A stretch of 64,000 bases of DNA, taken from Bacteroides sp. (GTDB lineage Bacteria > Bacteroidota > Bacteroidia > Bacteroidales > Bacteroidaceae). The notes beneath the pieces are model-generated. The model saw only the letters and a program-made list of their open reading frames with translations. It ran no database searches and was not told the origin of the DNA. Location of the stretch: NCBI GenBank assembly GCA_021202275.1, contig JAJQDI010000005.1, positions 140,991 to 204,990 of the forward strand, written 5' to 3'. The translations under genes were made by a program, and so were the position numbers. Positions 26,577-36,753 of this stretch are shown here, piece after piece (position 1 is the first letter of the stretch; each line of letters starts with the position of its first letter).

Positions 26577-27911
26577 CTATAGCTCCTTTACGTATTTCTT
26601 GAATTGCCTGCCACGGTCTTCGTAACTCTCGAAAAGGTCGAAAGAGGCACAGCAGGGACTAAGCAGTACCGTTTCTCCTTTCTGAGCCATCCCGTAGGCT
26701 GCTTCCACGGCCGCTTTCATGCTTTTTACATCCGCGACGGGCAGCCCCATCGGGTCGAAGAAAGCGTGGAGCTTGCTGTTGTCCGCACCAAGGTAGACCA
26801 GCCCGGAGCATTTCTCGCGTACCAGATCGGCTATCTCCGTATAGTCGTTTCCTTTGTCTTTTCCGCCCAGGATAAGTACCGTCCGGGTAGGCATACTTTG
26901 CAGGGCATACCAGCAGGAATTTACATTGGTAGCTTTCGAGTCGTTGATAAAATCGATACCCCGTACCCGAGCTACCTTCTCCAGCCGATGCTCTACTCCT
27001 TTGAAGTCGGACAGTGCTTTCCGGATCGATTCCTTCCGGATCCCGGCCAGATTGGCGGAGATCCCTGCTGCTAATGAATTGTAGAGATTGTGTGTGCCGG
27101 TAAGGGCCAGCTTTTCCTGTTCCATATTGAAGTCGGTAGGCTTGGTGATCACTACCTCTTTGTCTTTTACATAGGCGATCGCTCCCTCTTTCTTCATCGC
27201 GGAGAAGGGATAGAGATGCGCGTGTATGCCGTGACGATCGAGCTGTTCGGTAATGATCGGATCGTCGCTCCAGAAGATGAACGCATCTTCATCGGTCTGG
27301 TTGCGGGTGATGCGGAACTTAGCATCTATGTAATTCTGCATGCAATGATCGTACCGGTCCAGATGATCCGGGGTGATGTTCATCAACACCGCGATGTTGG
27401 CACGGAAATTATACATATTGTCTAACTGGAACGAACTCAGTTCGATCACGTAATAGTCGTAATCCTCTTCGGCTACCTGCAAAGCCAGACTTTTACCGAT
27501 GTTTCCTGCCAGGCCTACATTCAGCCCGGCACTTTTGAAGATATGATAGATCAGGGAAGTGGTAGTGGTCTTTCCGTTGGACCCGGTGATGCAAACCATC
27601 TTCGCATGCGTATACCGACCGGCAAACTCAATCTCTGAGATGATGGGTGTACCCTGTGCTTCCAGTTTGCGGATGATCGGGGCGTCGTTGGGAATACCGG
27701 GGCTTTTGATCACTTCGGTAGCGTTCAGAATGAGCTCTTTGGTATGTGTTCCCTCTTCCCACGCGATCCCGTATTGATCGAGTTGTTGCTTGTATGTATC
27801 TTTGATGTCGGACATGTCCGATACGAAGGTATCGAATCCTTTTACTTTGGCAAGTACGGCCGCCCCGGCTCCGCTTTCACCTGCTCCTAAAACAACGATC
27901 CTTTCTGCCAT
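26577..27911 (-). CDS. murD: UDP-MurNAc-L-alanine--D-glutamate ligase
   Basis: Adds D-Glu to the stem peptide. The 444-residue product starts MAERIVVLGAGESGAGAAVL, with the ATP loop GSNGKTTT at 110-117, LSSFQLDNMYNFR and a C-terminal LSPCCASFDLFESYEDRG block typical of MurD. The gene is packed between mraY and ftsW with 1-base gaps on both sides. Confidence 0.97.
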   Translation of the reverse strand: MAERIVVLGAGESGAGAAVLAKVKGFDTFVSDMSDIKDTYKQQLDQYGIAWEEGTHTKELILNATEVIKSPGIPNDAPIIRKLEAQGTPIISEIEFAGRYTHAKMVCITGSNGKTTTTSLIYHIFKSAGLNVGLAGNIGKSLALQVAEEDYDYYVIELSSFQLDNMYNFRANIAVLMNITPDHLDRYDHCMQNYIDAKFRITRNQTDEDAFIFWSDDPIITEQLDRHGIHAHLYPFSAMKKEGAIAYVKDKEVVITKPTDFNMEQEKLALTGTHNLYNSLAAGISANLAGIRKESIRKALSDFKGVEHRLEKVARVRGIDFINDSKATNVNSCWYALQSMPTRTVLILGGKDKGNDYTEIADLVREKCSGLVYLGADNSKLHAFFDPMGLPVADVKSMKAAVEAAYGMAQKGETVLLSPCCASFDLFESYEDRGRQFKKYVKEL

Positions 27912-27912
27912 G

Positions 27913-29181
27913 TTATCTGATCTTTAGTGTAATTATAGTGATTGCCGCCAATACGATAGAGACGATCCAGAAGCGGACGGTGATCTTGGCTTCGTGGAAT
28001 ACACTGTCGGGTTTACTGATGAGGTAGCGGCATGTCGTGTCGAGTTGAGATACTGTTGTGCGGAAATGGTCGTGGAAAGGGGCGCGTTTGAATATCCGCT
28101 GTTTCACTCCTTTCCTTTTTCCTATTTTGAAATACTGTGTCTGTAAAATAACGGACAGACTTTCGATGAAGAATACTCCGCAGAGAATAGGGATCAACAA
28201 TTCTTTGTGAATGATAATGGCGTATACGGCAATGATCCCTCCGATGGTCAGGCTACCTGTATCGCCCATGAATACCTGGGCCGGATAGGCGTTGTACCAG
28301 AGAAAACCGATCATGGCTCCTATAAAAGCACATATAAAGATAACCAGTTCTTCTGTTCCGGGTATATACATGATGTTCAGGTAACTGGCAAACTCGATGT
28401 GACTGGATACATAGGCCAGTATGCCGAGTGTGACCCCGATGATGGCAGAGTTTCCCGCCGTCATCCCATCCATGCCGTCGTTGAGGTTGACACCGTTGGA
28501 CACGGCTGTTACTACGAAGATGGTTACGATCACAAAGACGATCCATCCGGCTATCTGTGCTTTATCTCCCAGGAACCATACAAAATCGGCATAGTCGAGG
28601 TTGTTGTTCTTCAGGAAGGGGATGGTGGTCTTGGTCGATTTGAGATTCTGATTTCTATGGATCACTTCTACTTCATCCCCGGATGTTTGTATTTCAATGT
28701 TCTCGCGGATGACTACCTGCGGGCTCAGGTAGAGGACAAGACCGACAAAAAGTCCCAGGACGGTCTGTCCCAGTATCTTGTATCTGCCTCTCAGTCCGTC
28801 TTTGTGTCTTTTGAATGTTTTGATGTAGTCGTCTGCAAAGCCGAGCATACCCAGCCAGACGGTAGTAACAAGCATCAATACCATATATATATTATCTAAT
28901 CTGCCCAGCAACAGACAGGGCACCAGAATGGCTACGATAATGATGACCCCGCCCATGCTGGGAACTCCTATCTTGTTCACTCCGAACGGGTCGATTGCGG
29001 CATCCCGTTGCATCTCTGTGATCTGCTTGCGTTTGAGCAGGGCGATAAACTTCTCTCCGAAAATGCTGGAGATAAGAAGCGCGAGAATGATAGCCATCAA
29101 TGCCCGGAAAGAGGTGTAGGAAAATACTCCGGCACCCAGGACGTTGTATTCATGCAGCCATTGGAAGAGATAATATAACAT
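27913..29181 (-). CDS. mraY: Phospho-MurNAc-pentapeptide transferase
   Basis: Membrane enzyme that makes lipid I from UDP-MurNAc-pentapeptide and undecaprenyl phosphate. The 422-residue polytopic product has the catalytic blocks GFADDYIKTFKRHKDGLRGR, NGVNLNDGMDGMTAG and MGDTGSLTIGG, and the loop KRAPFHDHFR. It is longer than the about 360 residues of E. coli because of an insertion of roughly 60 residues (around ENIEIQTSGDEVEVI), which is common in Bacteroidota. It is separated from murE by a 223-base repeat-bearing spacer. Confidence 0.97.
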   Translation of the reverse strand: MLYYLFQWLHEYNVLGAGVFSYTSFRALMAIILALLISSIFGEKFIALLKRKQITEMQRDAAIDPFGVNKIGVPSMGGVIIIVAILVPCLLLGRLDNIYMVLMLVTTVWLGMLGFADDYIKTFKRHKDGLRGRYKILGQTVLGLFVGLVLYLSPQVVIRENIEIQTSGDEVEVIHRNQNLKSTKTTIPFLKNNNLDYADFVWFLGDKAQIAGWIVFVIVTIFVVTAVSNGVNLNDGMDGMTAGNSAIIGVTLGILAYVSSHIEFASYLNIMYIPGTEELVIFICAFIGAMIGFLWYNAYPAQVFMGDTGSLTIGGIIAVYAIIIHKELLIPILCGVFFIESLSVILQTQYFKIGKRKGVKQRIFKRAPFHDHFRTTVSQLDTTCRYLISKPDSVFHEAKITVRFWIVSIVLAAITIITLKIR

Positions 29182-29404
29182 GATCTGATTTACGATTTTA
29201 CGATTTACGAATTACGATTTTGATATCCATACCTATTTATATATCTTGATTCGTATACTTTGATTGATCTGGTTTCCTCTATCTGCCAGGATCCGATCTA
29301 CGGTTTTAATGCTCATACCTGTTTATCTGTTTTCATTCCTATACCTTTATTTATATGCTTTCAACTACCTGCTGTAACCTATATACCTTAATCTATGTAG
29401 GGGG
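29182..29404. repeat. Repeat-bearing spacer between murE and mraY
   Basis: A-module units (TTTACGATTTTACGATTTACG) lie at 29186-29220. The rest contains two roughly similar A/T-rich blocks, each starting CATACCT (about 29228 and 29315), which looks like an old duplication of about 85 bases. No gene or promoter is recognised. Confidence 0.55.
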
Positions 29405-30871
29405 TTATTTGTTCGGAGCAAGGGTTGTAAAAATCTCTTGGATCACCTCTTTGTCGTCGAAGTGATGTTTCACTCCCTTGATCTCCTGATAATTCTCGTG
29501 CCCTTTTCCTGCCACAAGTACCACATCTCCGGGTTGTGCCAGCATACATGCGGTACGGATGGCCTCTTTGCGGTCGGCGATACTCAGGGTTTTGGTCATG
29601 TCCGTAGCATCCAGTCCGGCCAGCATGTCGTTGATGATGTCCTGTGGTTCTTCGAACCGTGGATTGTCGGAAGTGATAATGACCCGGTCACTGGCCCTGG
29701 CTGCTTCCCTGGCCATGATCGGGCGTTTACCTTTGTCGCGGTTGCCACCGGCACCCACTACGGTGATCACTTTTCCTTTTCCTTCCAACACACCGTGGAT
29801 GGCGTTGAGCACGTTGACCAACGCATCGGGTGTATGGGCATAGTCTACGATCGCTGTGTATCCGGTGGGAGAGCGCAGCGCGTCGAACCGACCTGCTACG
29901 GGACGCAGGGTGCTGAGTGCCAGCAATACATCTTCTTCTTTCTTCCCTAAGAGGACAGCTGCCCCGAACACCGCTAAGAGGTTGTAAGCATTGAATTTGC
30001 CAATGAATGGCACGGCTACTTCTTTGCGGTTGAATTCCAGCAGCATCCCTTCGAAGTGGGCTTCGAGGATACGGCCTTTGAAGTCGGCCAGGCTACGGAG
30101 CGAATAGGTATGTACCTGCGATCGGGTATTTTGTGTCATCACCAGGCCGTTCTTATCGTCGGCATTGGTCAGACTGAAAGCGCTTTTCGGCAGATCGTCG
30201 AAAAATCTCTTTTTGGCTTTCAGGTAGTTCTCTACCGTTTTGTGATAATCCAGGTGATCCCGGGTCAGGTTGGTAAAGATACCTCCCGCAAACCGGAGCC
30301 CGCTGATGCGTTTCTGCTCCACGGCGTGTGAACTTACTTCCATAAACACATACTTGCATCCTTCATCGGCCATCTGTCCGAGCAGGCGGTTGAGGGTTAC
30401 CGGATCGGGAGTCGTATGTTCGGTAGGAAGTGCTTCTCCGTCTATGTAATTGCATACAGTAGAGAGCAATCCGGTCTTGTAGCCGAAGTAACGGAATGTA
30501 TCGTAGAGCAGGGTGGCAACGGTGGTTTTTCCGTTGGTTCCGGTCACTCCTACCAGTTCGATCTTAGAAGTAGGATCTCCGAAAAAGCGCGTGGCAATTT
30601 TTCCTACGGCTTCTTCGCTGTCGGCCACACGGATGTAAGTCACTTCTTCCCTCCGTTCTGCCGGAAGTTCCTGACACAGAATAGCAGTTGCTCCCTTTTC
30701 TATGGCAGAGGCTATATAGCCATGTCCGTCGGTCTGGGTACCTTTGACTGCGATAAACAGATGGCCCGGACCGATCCGGCGCGAATCGGTATGTATATCC
30801 GTTACTTCTCTCTCCGAAGAGCCGATCAGCTCTTCTGTCTGTATTCCTTTGATCAATTCTTCTACTCTCAT
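29405..30871 (-). CDS. murE: UDP-MurNAc-tripeptide synthetase, meso-DAP type
   Basis: Adds the third stem-peptide residue. From the ATG at 30871 the product has 488 residues ([20 protein letters not shown]); longer frames overlap ftsI. It has the ATP loop GTNGKTT at 111-117 and the C-terminal SDNPRFEEP; the DNPR motif marks meso-diaminopimelate-adding enzymes rather than lysine-adding ones. So the organism very probably has DAP-type peptidoglycan. It lies 37 bases after ftsI. Confidence 0.97.
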   Translation of the reverse strand: MRVEELIKGIQTEELIGSSEREVTDIHTDSRRIGPGHLFIAVKGTQTDGHGYIASAIEKGATAILCQELPAERREEVTYIRVADSEEAVGKIATRFFGDPTSKIELVGVTGTNGKTTVATLLYDTFRYFGYKTGLLSTVCNYIDGEALPTEHTTPDPVTLNRLLGQMADEGCKYVFMEVSSHAVEQKRISGLRFAGGIFTNLTRDHLDYHKTVENYLKAKKRFFDDLPKSAFSLTNADDKNGLVMTQNTRSQVHTYSLRSLADFKGRILEAHFEGMLLEFNRKEVAVPFIGKFNAYNLLAVFGAAVLLGKKEEDVLLALSTLRPVAGRFDALRSPTGYTAIVDYAHTPDALVNVLNAIHGVLEGKGKVITVVGAGGNRDKGKRPIMAREAARASDRVIITSDNPRFEEPQDIINDMLAGLDATDMTKTLSIADRKEAIRTACMLAQPGDVVLVAGKGHENYQEIKGVKHHFDDKEVIQEIFTTLAPNK

Positions 30872-30908
30872 ACCTTTCTGGTTTATAGGTGTACGGGATA
30901 GTCCCGGT

Positions 30909-33032
30909 CTACTGCAACTGGATGGAGATGGTTTGTCCTTTGCGGATAGCCGTTCCCTGTGCAAGGGATTGTTTTTTCACTTTCCCCACTCCGGAGAGGG
31001 AGACTTTCAGCCCTTTGCTTTCCAGCAGATAGACCGCATCTTTGGCTCCCATTCCTATGACGTTGGGCACCTGGTCATTCACGATCTGCCGGTCTTCCAG
31101 TCTGACATCTTCGGTACTGTGGTGGGCTACTCCCCAGACTTCTTCTCCTTTTCTGGCGCGGAAGGGAGCCTGTGTCCGGATCTTTAATGCTTCCAGTACC
31201 TGCCTAGCCTCCACCAGCTGTCCGGGCTTCACATCCGGGATCACAACGGAGGTGCTGTCGATCGCGTTACGTATGTCTAAGCGCAGGTCCCTGGCATATA
31301 CCCTCTCGGCGATCCGGCCGAAAACACTTCCTGCCATCAGTCCTCCGGATGCGGGTAGACCCGGTTTCTGGATGGCCACGATGCAGCTGTATTTCGGTGC
31401 TTCGGAAGGGAAGTATCCGCAGAAGCTCACCAGATAGTTCACTGTTCCGCTCTTGTATCCAGCTGCTCCCTGGGAGATCTGCGCGGTTCCTGTCTTTCCC
31501 GAAACATGGAATTGTTTCGACCCTGCCGGTTTGGCCAGTCCTTCGCTTACTACTTTTTCCAGGATCTCCTGTATCTGTCCGAGGGTTCGCTGCGAGCAGA
31601 TCGCAGGATTGATGATCTCCGTGGGATACTCTTCTACCATTTTTCCGTCGCGTGCAATTCCTTTGACGAATTTGGGTTTCACCATGATGCCGTTGTTGGC
31701 AATGGCATTATAGAATGTGAGCGTATTCAGCGGAGGGATCTGAGTCTCATATCCGATACTCATCCAGGGAAGGGTGGTTTTGGCGAAATAGCGTTCCTGC
31801 GGCCCCCGGATATTGGGCTTTCCTTCCCCTGCTATCTGAAGATTGAGCGGCTGGTCGAGGCTCATCCGCTTCAGTCCGTCCACAAATTTCTGCGGATCGT
31901 TGCTGTAGTGTTTGTCTATTAAATAAGAAACACCGATGTTGGAAGATACCATCAAGATCTGGGTAACATCTAATTTCTGATACCCTCCGCGTCGCCAGTT
32001 GTGATCGCGCATCTGCCGACCGTACATTGGCATCACTCCGTTGCCTGTGTCTACTACATCGTTCGGGGTGATCTTGCCGTCTTCCAGTGCCACCATGATA
32101 GAGGCGGTTTTGAAGGTAGATCCCGGTTCCTGCATATCGCTGATGGCGTTGTTACGTATTTCGTAATACTTGCCATCGCTTCCTTTGGTCATGTTGACGA
32201 TGGCTTTCACTTCACCGGTGGCTACTTCCATCAAAGCTACCACACCCACTGTGCCGTTGATCTCCTCTAACTTGTCAATCAGGGCTTTTTCGCAGATGTC
32301 CTGTATGTCTACGTCAATGGTAGAGATGACATCGTATCCGTCTACGGGAGGGATCTCTACCAGGTTGAGGTATCTGTTCTTTACTTTTTGCCGGCGGGTG
32401 ATCCCGTCTTTTCCTTTCAGCAGGCTGTCGAATGCCAGTTCGATACCGTTCTTCGCTCCCTGAGAAGCGTCGGGATACACATCTCCCAGCGTCCGGGCCG
32501 CCAGCGAGCCGAAGGGCTTCTTCCGCTGGTTGTAGGCCAGTTCATGGAAGCCTCCTGCAAACCGGTTCATATTGAATACCGGTAGTTTCTTAGCTTCTTT
32601 GTATTGGATGTAGGAAATCCGTTTCGGATAGATCAGGTAGTTGCGACTGCCTTGTTTGCGCCCTTTCAGCAGATGTGCCTTGAAGGAGGCGGCACTCTGG
32701 TCGGGGAAGATACGATGCAGCCCTTCGCAGATCTCATCGAGGTGATTCAGCAGCAGGGTATCTTTCTTTTCTCCGCCGGCCAGAAAGTCCATATAGATAC
32801 GATATTCCGGCAGCGAACTGGCCATGAGCTTGCCGTCTGAGGAGAGTATATTTCCCCGGGTAGGTGGTATGGCTACATTCTCTTTGACAAAGCGGTCGGC
32901 TACTTCGTGCCAATACTCTCTTTCGGCAAACATGATGACTGCCGCTTTGACAACAATAGCTATCCCGGTCAGCCCGAAAAGCAGGATGACAAAGAAATAG
33001 CGGGTCATTATGTTTTTCTTGTTTACAGCCAC
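30909..33032 (-). CDS. ftsI: Division transpeptidase FtsI (PBP) with a PASTA domain
   Basis: Class B penicillin-binding protein that crosslinks septal peptidoglycan with FtsW. The 707-residue product has one membrane anchor (about residues 12-34), a dimerisation domain, and the transpeptidase motifs Ser305-T-F-Lys308, SSN at 363-365 and KTGT at 513-516. The C-terminus carries a PASTA domain ([20 protein letters not shown] onwards), typical for Bacteroidota. Start could also be Met9. All active-site motifs are intact. Confidence 0.96.
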   Translation of the reverse strand: MAVNKKNIMTRYFFVILLFGLTGIAIVVKAAVIMFAEREYWHEVADRFVKENVAIPPTRGNILSSDGKLMASSLPEYRIYMDFLAGGEKKDTLLLNHLDEICEGLHRIFPDQSAASFKAHLLKGRKQGSRNYLIYPKRISYIQYKEAKKLPVFNMNRFAGGFHELAYNQRKKPFGSLAARTLGDVYPDASQGAKNGIELAFDSLLKGKDGITRRQKVKNRYLNLVEIPPVDGYDVISTIDVDIQDICEKALIDKLEEINGTVGVVALMEVATGEVKAIVNMTKGSDGKYYEIRNNAISDMQEPGSTFKTASIMVALEDGKITPNDVVDTGNGVMPMYGRQMRDHNWRRGGYQKLDVTQILMVSSNIGVSYLIDKHYSNDPQKFVDGLKRMSLDQPLNLQIAGEGKPNIRGPQERYFAKTTLPWMSIGYETQIPPLNTLTFYNAIANNGIMVKPKFVKGIARDGKMVEEYPTEIINPAICSQRTLGQIQEILEKVVSEGLAKPAGSKQFHVSGKTGTAQISQGAAGYKSGTVNYLVSFCGYFPSEAPKYSCIVAIQKPGLPASGGLMAGSVFGRIAERVYARDLRLDIRNAIDSTSVVIPDVKPGQLVEARQVLEALKIRTQAPFRARKGEEVWGVAHHSTEDVRLEDRQIVNDQVPNVIGMGAKDAVYLLESKGLKVSLSGVGKVKKQSLAQGTAIRKGQTISIQLQ

Positions 33033-33106
33033 AAGTCTTTTTTACAGTTATAGTTCGACTCCTGTTTCTTCTGAAGTTTCGTTCCGAAGGTGCAGGACGT
33101 TTTTTA

Positions 33107-33466
33107 TTATTTCCGGATCAGGTAAGGCGGATGCGTGGAGGTCTGCAGATCTGTTTCTTTCGCGGATATATATTCTTCTATACGCGACTGGCGGCTTTTC
33201 TCCATCAGCTCTGAATTGCGTGTCAGCGCATCGTATTTGATGTCTGTCAACTCCTGTTTCAACTGATCTATCTCCAGCAACTGTCTTTGGCTGGCATACC
33301 GGTTGTGAATATATACGATCGTAAGCAGAATGATCAGGATCAACAGTTTCACCTGACGACCGAAAAAATCACTACCCAGGATGTCTCCTCCCAGAATACT
33401 CTTGATCGAGGTACGGCCCTTTTTCTTCTCTTCCTGAGGCTGTGTGGTTACTTTTTCCTCTTCCAT
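33107..33466 (-). CDS. ftsL: FtsL-like small division protein
   Basis: 119 residues: a charged cytoplasmic N-terminus (EEEKVTTQPQEEKKKG), one membrane segment (about residues 39-57, VKLLILIILLTIVYIHNRY) and a short periplasmic coiled coil (LLEIDQLKQELTDIKYDALT). This is the architecture of the Bacteroidota FtsL-like family. FtsL forms a complex with FtsQ and FtsB that activates FtsWI. Sequence conservation is low; the call rests on architecture and position between rsmH and ftsI. Confidence 0.88.
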   Translation of the reverse strand: MEEEKVTTQPQEEKKKGRTSIKSILGGDILGSDFFGRQVKLLILIILLTIVYIHNRYASQRQLLEIDQLKQELTDIKYDALTRNSELMEKSRQSRIEEYISAKETDLQTSTHPPYLIRK

Positions 33467-33493
33467 GGTCAGATATTCCCTTTTGTTTCCGAT

Positions 33494-34405
33494 TTATCGT
33501 TTTTCCGCGATCCGCAGTTTCGCACTGCGCGAGCGGGGGTTTCGCTCCTGTTCTTCCTCTGTGGGTACGATTACCTTGTTGTTGATCAGTTTGTACGGGG
33601 TTTGCCGGTTCCCAAAGAAATCCTGCTCCATCTTCCCCTCTACATTCCCGGTCTTCATCAGGTTCTTGACCATACGGTCTTCCAGCGAATGATAGGTGAT
33701 CACTACCAGGCGGCCACCGGGTCTTAAAGCCTCTGTAGCTGCCATCAGCATCTCTTTCAGTGCTTCCATCTCCTGGTTCACCTCCATGCGCAGGGCCTGG
33801 AATACCTTTGCCAGTTCTTTCTTCTCGCGTTCCCGTCCGAAGAGTGGTTTCACTATTTCCAGGAACTGTCCGGTGGTACGGATCTTCTCCTGCTGCCGGG
33901 CTTTTACCAGTACGGATGCCAGCCTGCGGCTGTTCTTCAATTCTCCGTAGAGGTAGAAAAGATTGGCCAGACGCTCTTCGTCGTAGGAATTTACGACGTC
34001 GGCGGCCGTAAGGTGACCTTTGCGGTTCATGCGCATATCCAGTTCTCCGTCGAACCGGAAAGAGAATCCACGCTCCCTGTCATCGAAATGGTGGGAGGAG
34101 ACTCCCAGATCGGCCAGCAGACTGTCTATCTGTGTGATGTCGTGGTAGCGCAGGAAGTTGTAGAGGTAGCGGAAGTTGCTCCGTACAAAAACAAAACGCG
34201 GATCATCTACGATATTCTGTTCCGCATCCTGGTCCTGATCGAATCCCAGTAACCGACCCTCTGCTCCTAACAGGGAAAGTATTTCACGCGAATGGCCTCC
34301 GCCACCGAAGGTGACGTCTACATACGTTCCTCCGGGTTGCAGGTTCATACCCTCTATACTCTCCCGAAGCAGTACCGGCACGTGATATGTTGGTTCCGTA
34401 GACAT
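33494..34405 (-). CDS. rsmH: 16S rRNA (cytosine-1402-N4) methyltransferase
   Basis: Methylates C1402 of 16S rRNA at the P site, using S-adenosylmethionine. The 303-residue product has YHVPVLLRESIEG, the SAM motif VDVTFGGGGHSREIL, LLADLGVSSHHFDDRERGFS and the terminal NPRSRSAKLRIAEK. It was formerly called mraW. It follows mraZ by 42 bases. Confidence 0.97.
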   Translation of the reverse strand: MSTEPTYHVPVLLRESIEGMNLQPGGTYVDVTFGGGGHSREILSLLGAEGRLLGFDQDQDAEQNIVDDPRFVFVRSNFRYLYNFLRYHDITQIDSLLADLGVSSHHFDDRERGFSFRFDGELDMRMNRKGHLTAADVVNSYDEERLANLFYLYGELKNSRRLASVLVKARQQEKIRTTGQFLEIVKPLFGREREKKELAKVFQALRMEVNQEMEALKEMLMAATEALRPGGRLVVITYHSLEDRMVKNLMKTGNVEGKMEQDFFGNRQTPYKLINNKVIVPTEEEQERNPRSRSAKLRIAEKR

Positions 34406-34447
34406 CTGTTTTTACTTGTTTGTTGTAATTTTCCTGTTGGTGATGAC

Positions 34448-34918
34448 TTATACTTCCGTTTTCTCCTCTCCCGGTGCTCTCATGATCTCTTCCAATGCCG
34501 TTCCGAACGCTTCGGCAGACATGAAAGGGTGTTCGGTCTTTTCTCGCGCCCATATTTCGATCTTGTTGTCGATACCGATAAACCGGACTTCACTCCGGAT
34601 GCCTGTGATCTGCAGGTAGCGTTTCGGGATCAGGATGCGTCCGCTGCTATCGGGGGAGATGATCTCTACGTCGCTGACGAACTGACGGAAAATAAGCTGG
34701 TGTGTCGCATTCCACTTATTGAGGCGGCTGCGCAGTTCGTTCAGCTCTTCGTTCCATACACTTTCGGGATAGAGAACCAGGCAGTCCTGGAATACATCTT
34801 TGCGCATGATAAGCCTCTCTTCGGAAGCAGCCTGGAGCTGTTTCCGGAACTGAACGGGGATGAATATCCTTCCCTTCATGTCGGCCTTGGCTTCGATATT
34901 TCCCAAAAAACGTATCAT
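34448..34918 (-). CDS. mraZ: Transcriptional regulator MraZ
   Basis: Head gene of the dcw cluster; in other bacteria a DNA-binding repressor of its own operon with two AbrB-like (swapped-hairpin) half domains. From the ATG at 34918 the product has 156 residues (MIRFLGNIEAKADMKGRIFI), with both repeats visible: ADMKGRIFIPVQFRK and DSSGRILIPKRYLQ. A longer frame extends to 35002, but that part covers the operator-like repeats. Candidate MraZ boxes lie just upstream. Confidence 0.96.
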   Translation of the reverse strand: MIRFLGNIEAKADMKGRIFIPVQFRKQLQAASEERLIMRKDVFQDCLVLYPESVWNEELNELRSRLNKWNATHQLIFRQFVSDVEIISPDSSGRILIPKRYLQITGIRSEVRFIGIDNKIEIWAREKTEHPFMSAEAFGTALEEIMRAPGEEKTEV

Positions 34919-34975
34919 TCCCACCTTATTATAAGATATGACCGTAAAAATACACATTTCTCCACAATTCCCCAC
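34919..34975 (-). promoter_or_regulatory. Candidate MraZ operator upstream of mraZ
   Basis: On the minus strand GTGGGG, GTGGAG and GTGTAT begin at 34975, 34965 and 34955, an exact 10-base period. A further GTGGGA begins at 34924 next to the start codon. E. coli MraZ is known to bind TGGGN boxes separated by 5 bases upstream of mraZ; the match in spacing and core is good. Confidence 0.6.
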
Positions 34976-35213
34976 TTTTTTATAGAAAAATCTTATAATC
35001 AAGTTTTCAACAGAGTGTTAATAAGTTAGCCAGGTGCCGTAAGGGGTATATTACGGGCAATTCCGGGATGGGTGGTAGTTTTGATGTGGGATATCTAAGG
35101 ATGAGGGAGGAGAAGAGTTGTTTGCAGGTAAAGAGGCCGGTTGGTTTTGATGAGAGGGAATTCTGATAAAAAATCTTGTTGGTTATGGGTGGTTCCCGGA
35201 GGATAGAATTAAG

Positions 35214-35544
35214 GGATGTACGGATTTACGATTGAAGTTACAGAAAGAATATTTTCGTAAACCTTAAAACGTAACGTTTTATATGCAAACATACGAAAAA
35301 CATATTTTCTTCTTTGCGACGTGTGTCTCTGCGAGCCAGGTACACTATAAATTTGAATGTGTATTCTGTACGGTCTCTATCCGGTGGATGATCTCCATAT
35401 CTATTTGAATTTTATAGGATTATTGGATGGGAAGGTATATGGGGAGAAAAGTGCAGGGTGCAGAAATAGATTTTGATAGATCACATCATCTTTGTATTGC
35501 ACTTATGCGGAGACGCACGCCGTGCGTCTCTACAGGTGGATGAT
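35214..35544 (+). repeat. Mosaic repeat: A and B modules and a C-type palindrome
   Basis: A-module start at 35214-35232, then a B module (GAAGTTACAGAAAGAATAT to ATATGCAAACAT, to about 35300) that aligns with the reverse complement of about 42060-42135. A C module lies at 35507-35544, with arms GAGACGCAC/GTGCGTCTC around a 3-base centre (35510-35530), followed by TACAGGTGGATGAT. The rest of the 34976-35624 gap shows no gene. Confidence 0.75.
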
Positions 35545-35624
35545 AGCATGGAGATACTTTTCTGTCAAAGGATAGGTCGCCTGATTCTGGTTGTCCTGAC
35601 GGAGGGATATTTATTTTTCATAGA

Positions 35625-36692
35625 TCAGAAACAAACTGTTCCTGTTCCTTCTTTTCCGGTAAGTGCTCCCGGTAGTAATTCGCAGGCCAATACATACTGA
35701 GATGGAACTGTCCCTGTGTTTGTTATGCCATACCAGGAGATGGGTTTGAATCCGAACCGGTAATAATAGGCCGGATCTCCACACAGGAATATCGCAGTGT
35801 ATCCTTCCTGGTAAGCCTGCCGGAGGCCCTCTTCCATCAGGGCTGTTCCGACGCCTTTGTTGCGATAAAATAGTTTTACTGACAGCGCGGCTACAGCCAG
35901 GGATCTCAGTGTCGGATGATCCGCATATTTCACATCTGTGCGTGTAAGCATCAGGTGTCCGATCAGCTCTTCCTGTTTGTGTGCTACCCAGGCCAGCCGG
36001 GGCAGGTAGTTCTCACTGTCACGGAGCTGGCTGATAAAGTCCTGTTCGTCTCCATCTTTTACAGCGGCTGTTTCGAAAGCGGTACGGATAAATTCATGGA
36101 TCTCCGGAAATTCATCCGGTTGTTCGTTGCGTATGGTGAAGGTTTTATGCAGTCGTTGCGGGGGCAGCGGTGGAGTTTGGCGGAGGGTCAGCGGAATGAG
36201 CCAATCCATTTCCGCAGGTCTGCCGTAGATGCGCGATTCTTCTCCCCAGGGATGGTATCCTTGTCCGAGATAGGTATATCCCTTCCGTTCATAAAACCCG
36301 ATGTGTCCGGTAGATAGGTAGAGTTGTTCGTAACCGGCACGGTAACCGTCTGTACGTGCCTTTTCGAGCAGTAAGGAGGCGTACCCGTTGCATCGGTGTT
36401 CTTCTTCTACATAGAGCGCGCATACCCAGGGCATCAGATCCATCCGGCTGATGAAGTCGTTGGAGATAAGACCTGCGCAACCGATCAGTTGATTGTCTTT
36501 TTCCAGTACATACCATTGCGGTAGCGGCGAAGCGGTATTCAGGCTATTCTCGATGCAGTCGCGATAGACCAGTGCAGGCACAGAGCTCCATTTGCTCTGA
36601 ATATAGCGGATGATGGGTTCAAGGTATGCCGGGAATTCCCTGACGGAAATCACACGGGGAAGAAAGGTCGATGGCTGGATCCGGGTGTTCAT
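35625..36692 (-). CDS. Tandem GNAT N-acetyltransferase
   Basis: 355 residues made of two GNAT acetyltransferase domains. The first (about 15-165) has VCALYVEEEHRCNGYASLLL, the acetyl-CoA loop region, and GHIGFYERKGYTYLG. The second (about 185-355) has LAVAALSVKLFYRNKGVGTALM and GDPAYYYRFGFKPIS, like YhbS-type proteins. Substrates are unknown. It lies 61 bases downstream of the AraC-type regulator on the same strand and may be co-transcribed with it. Confidence 0.85.
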   Translation of the reverse strand: MNTRIQPSTFLPRVISVREFPAYLEPIIRYIQSKWSSVPALVYRDCIENSLNTASPLPQWYVLEKDNQLIGCAGLISNDFISRMDLMPWVCALYVEEEHRCNGYASLLLEKARTDGYRAGYEQLYLSTGHIGFYERKGYTYLGQGYHPWGEESRIYGRPAEMDWLIPLTLRQTPPLPPQRLHKTFTIRNEQPDEFPEIHEFIRTAFETAAVKDGDEQDFISQLRDSENYLPRLAWVAHKQEELIGHLMLTRTDVKYADHPTLRSLAVAALSVKLFYRNKGVGTALMEEGLRQAYQEGYTAIFLCGDPAYYYRFGFKPISWYGITNTGTVPSQYVLACELLPGALTGKEGTGTVCF

Positions 36693-36753
36693 GGTTTTTA
36701 TTTTTAAGTGATCTGTTTATCGGAAAACACGTTTGTATGGCAGCATGTTTTTC

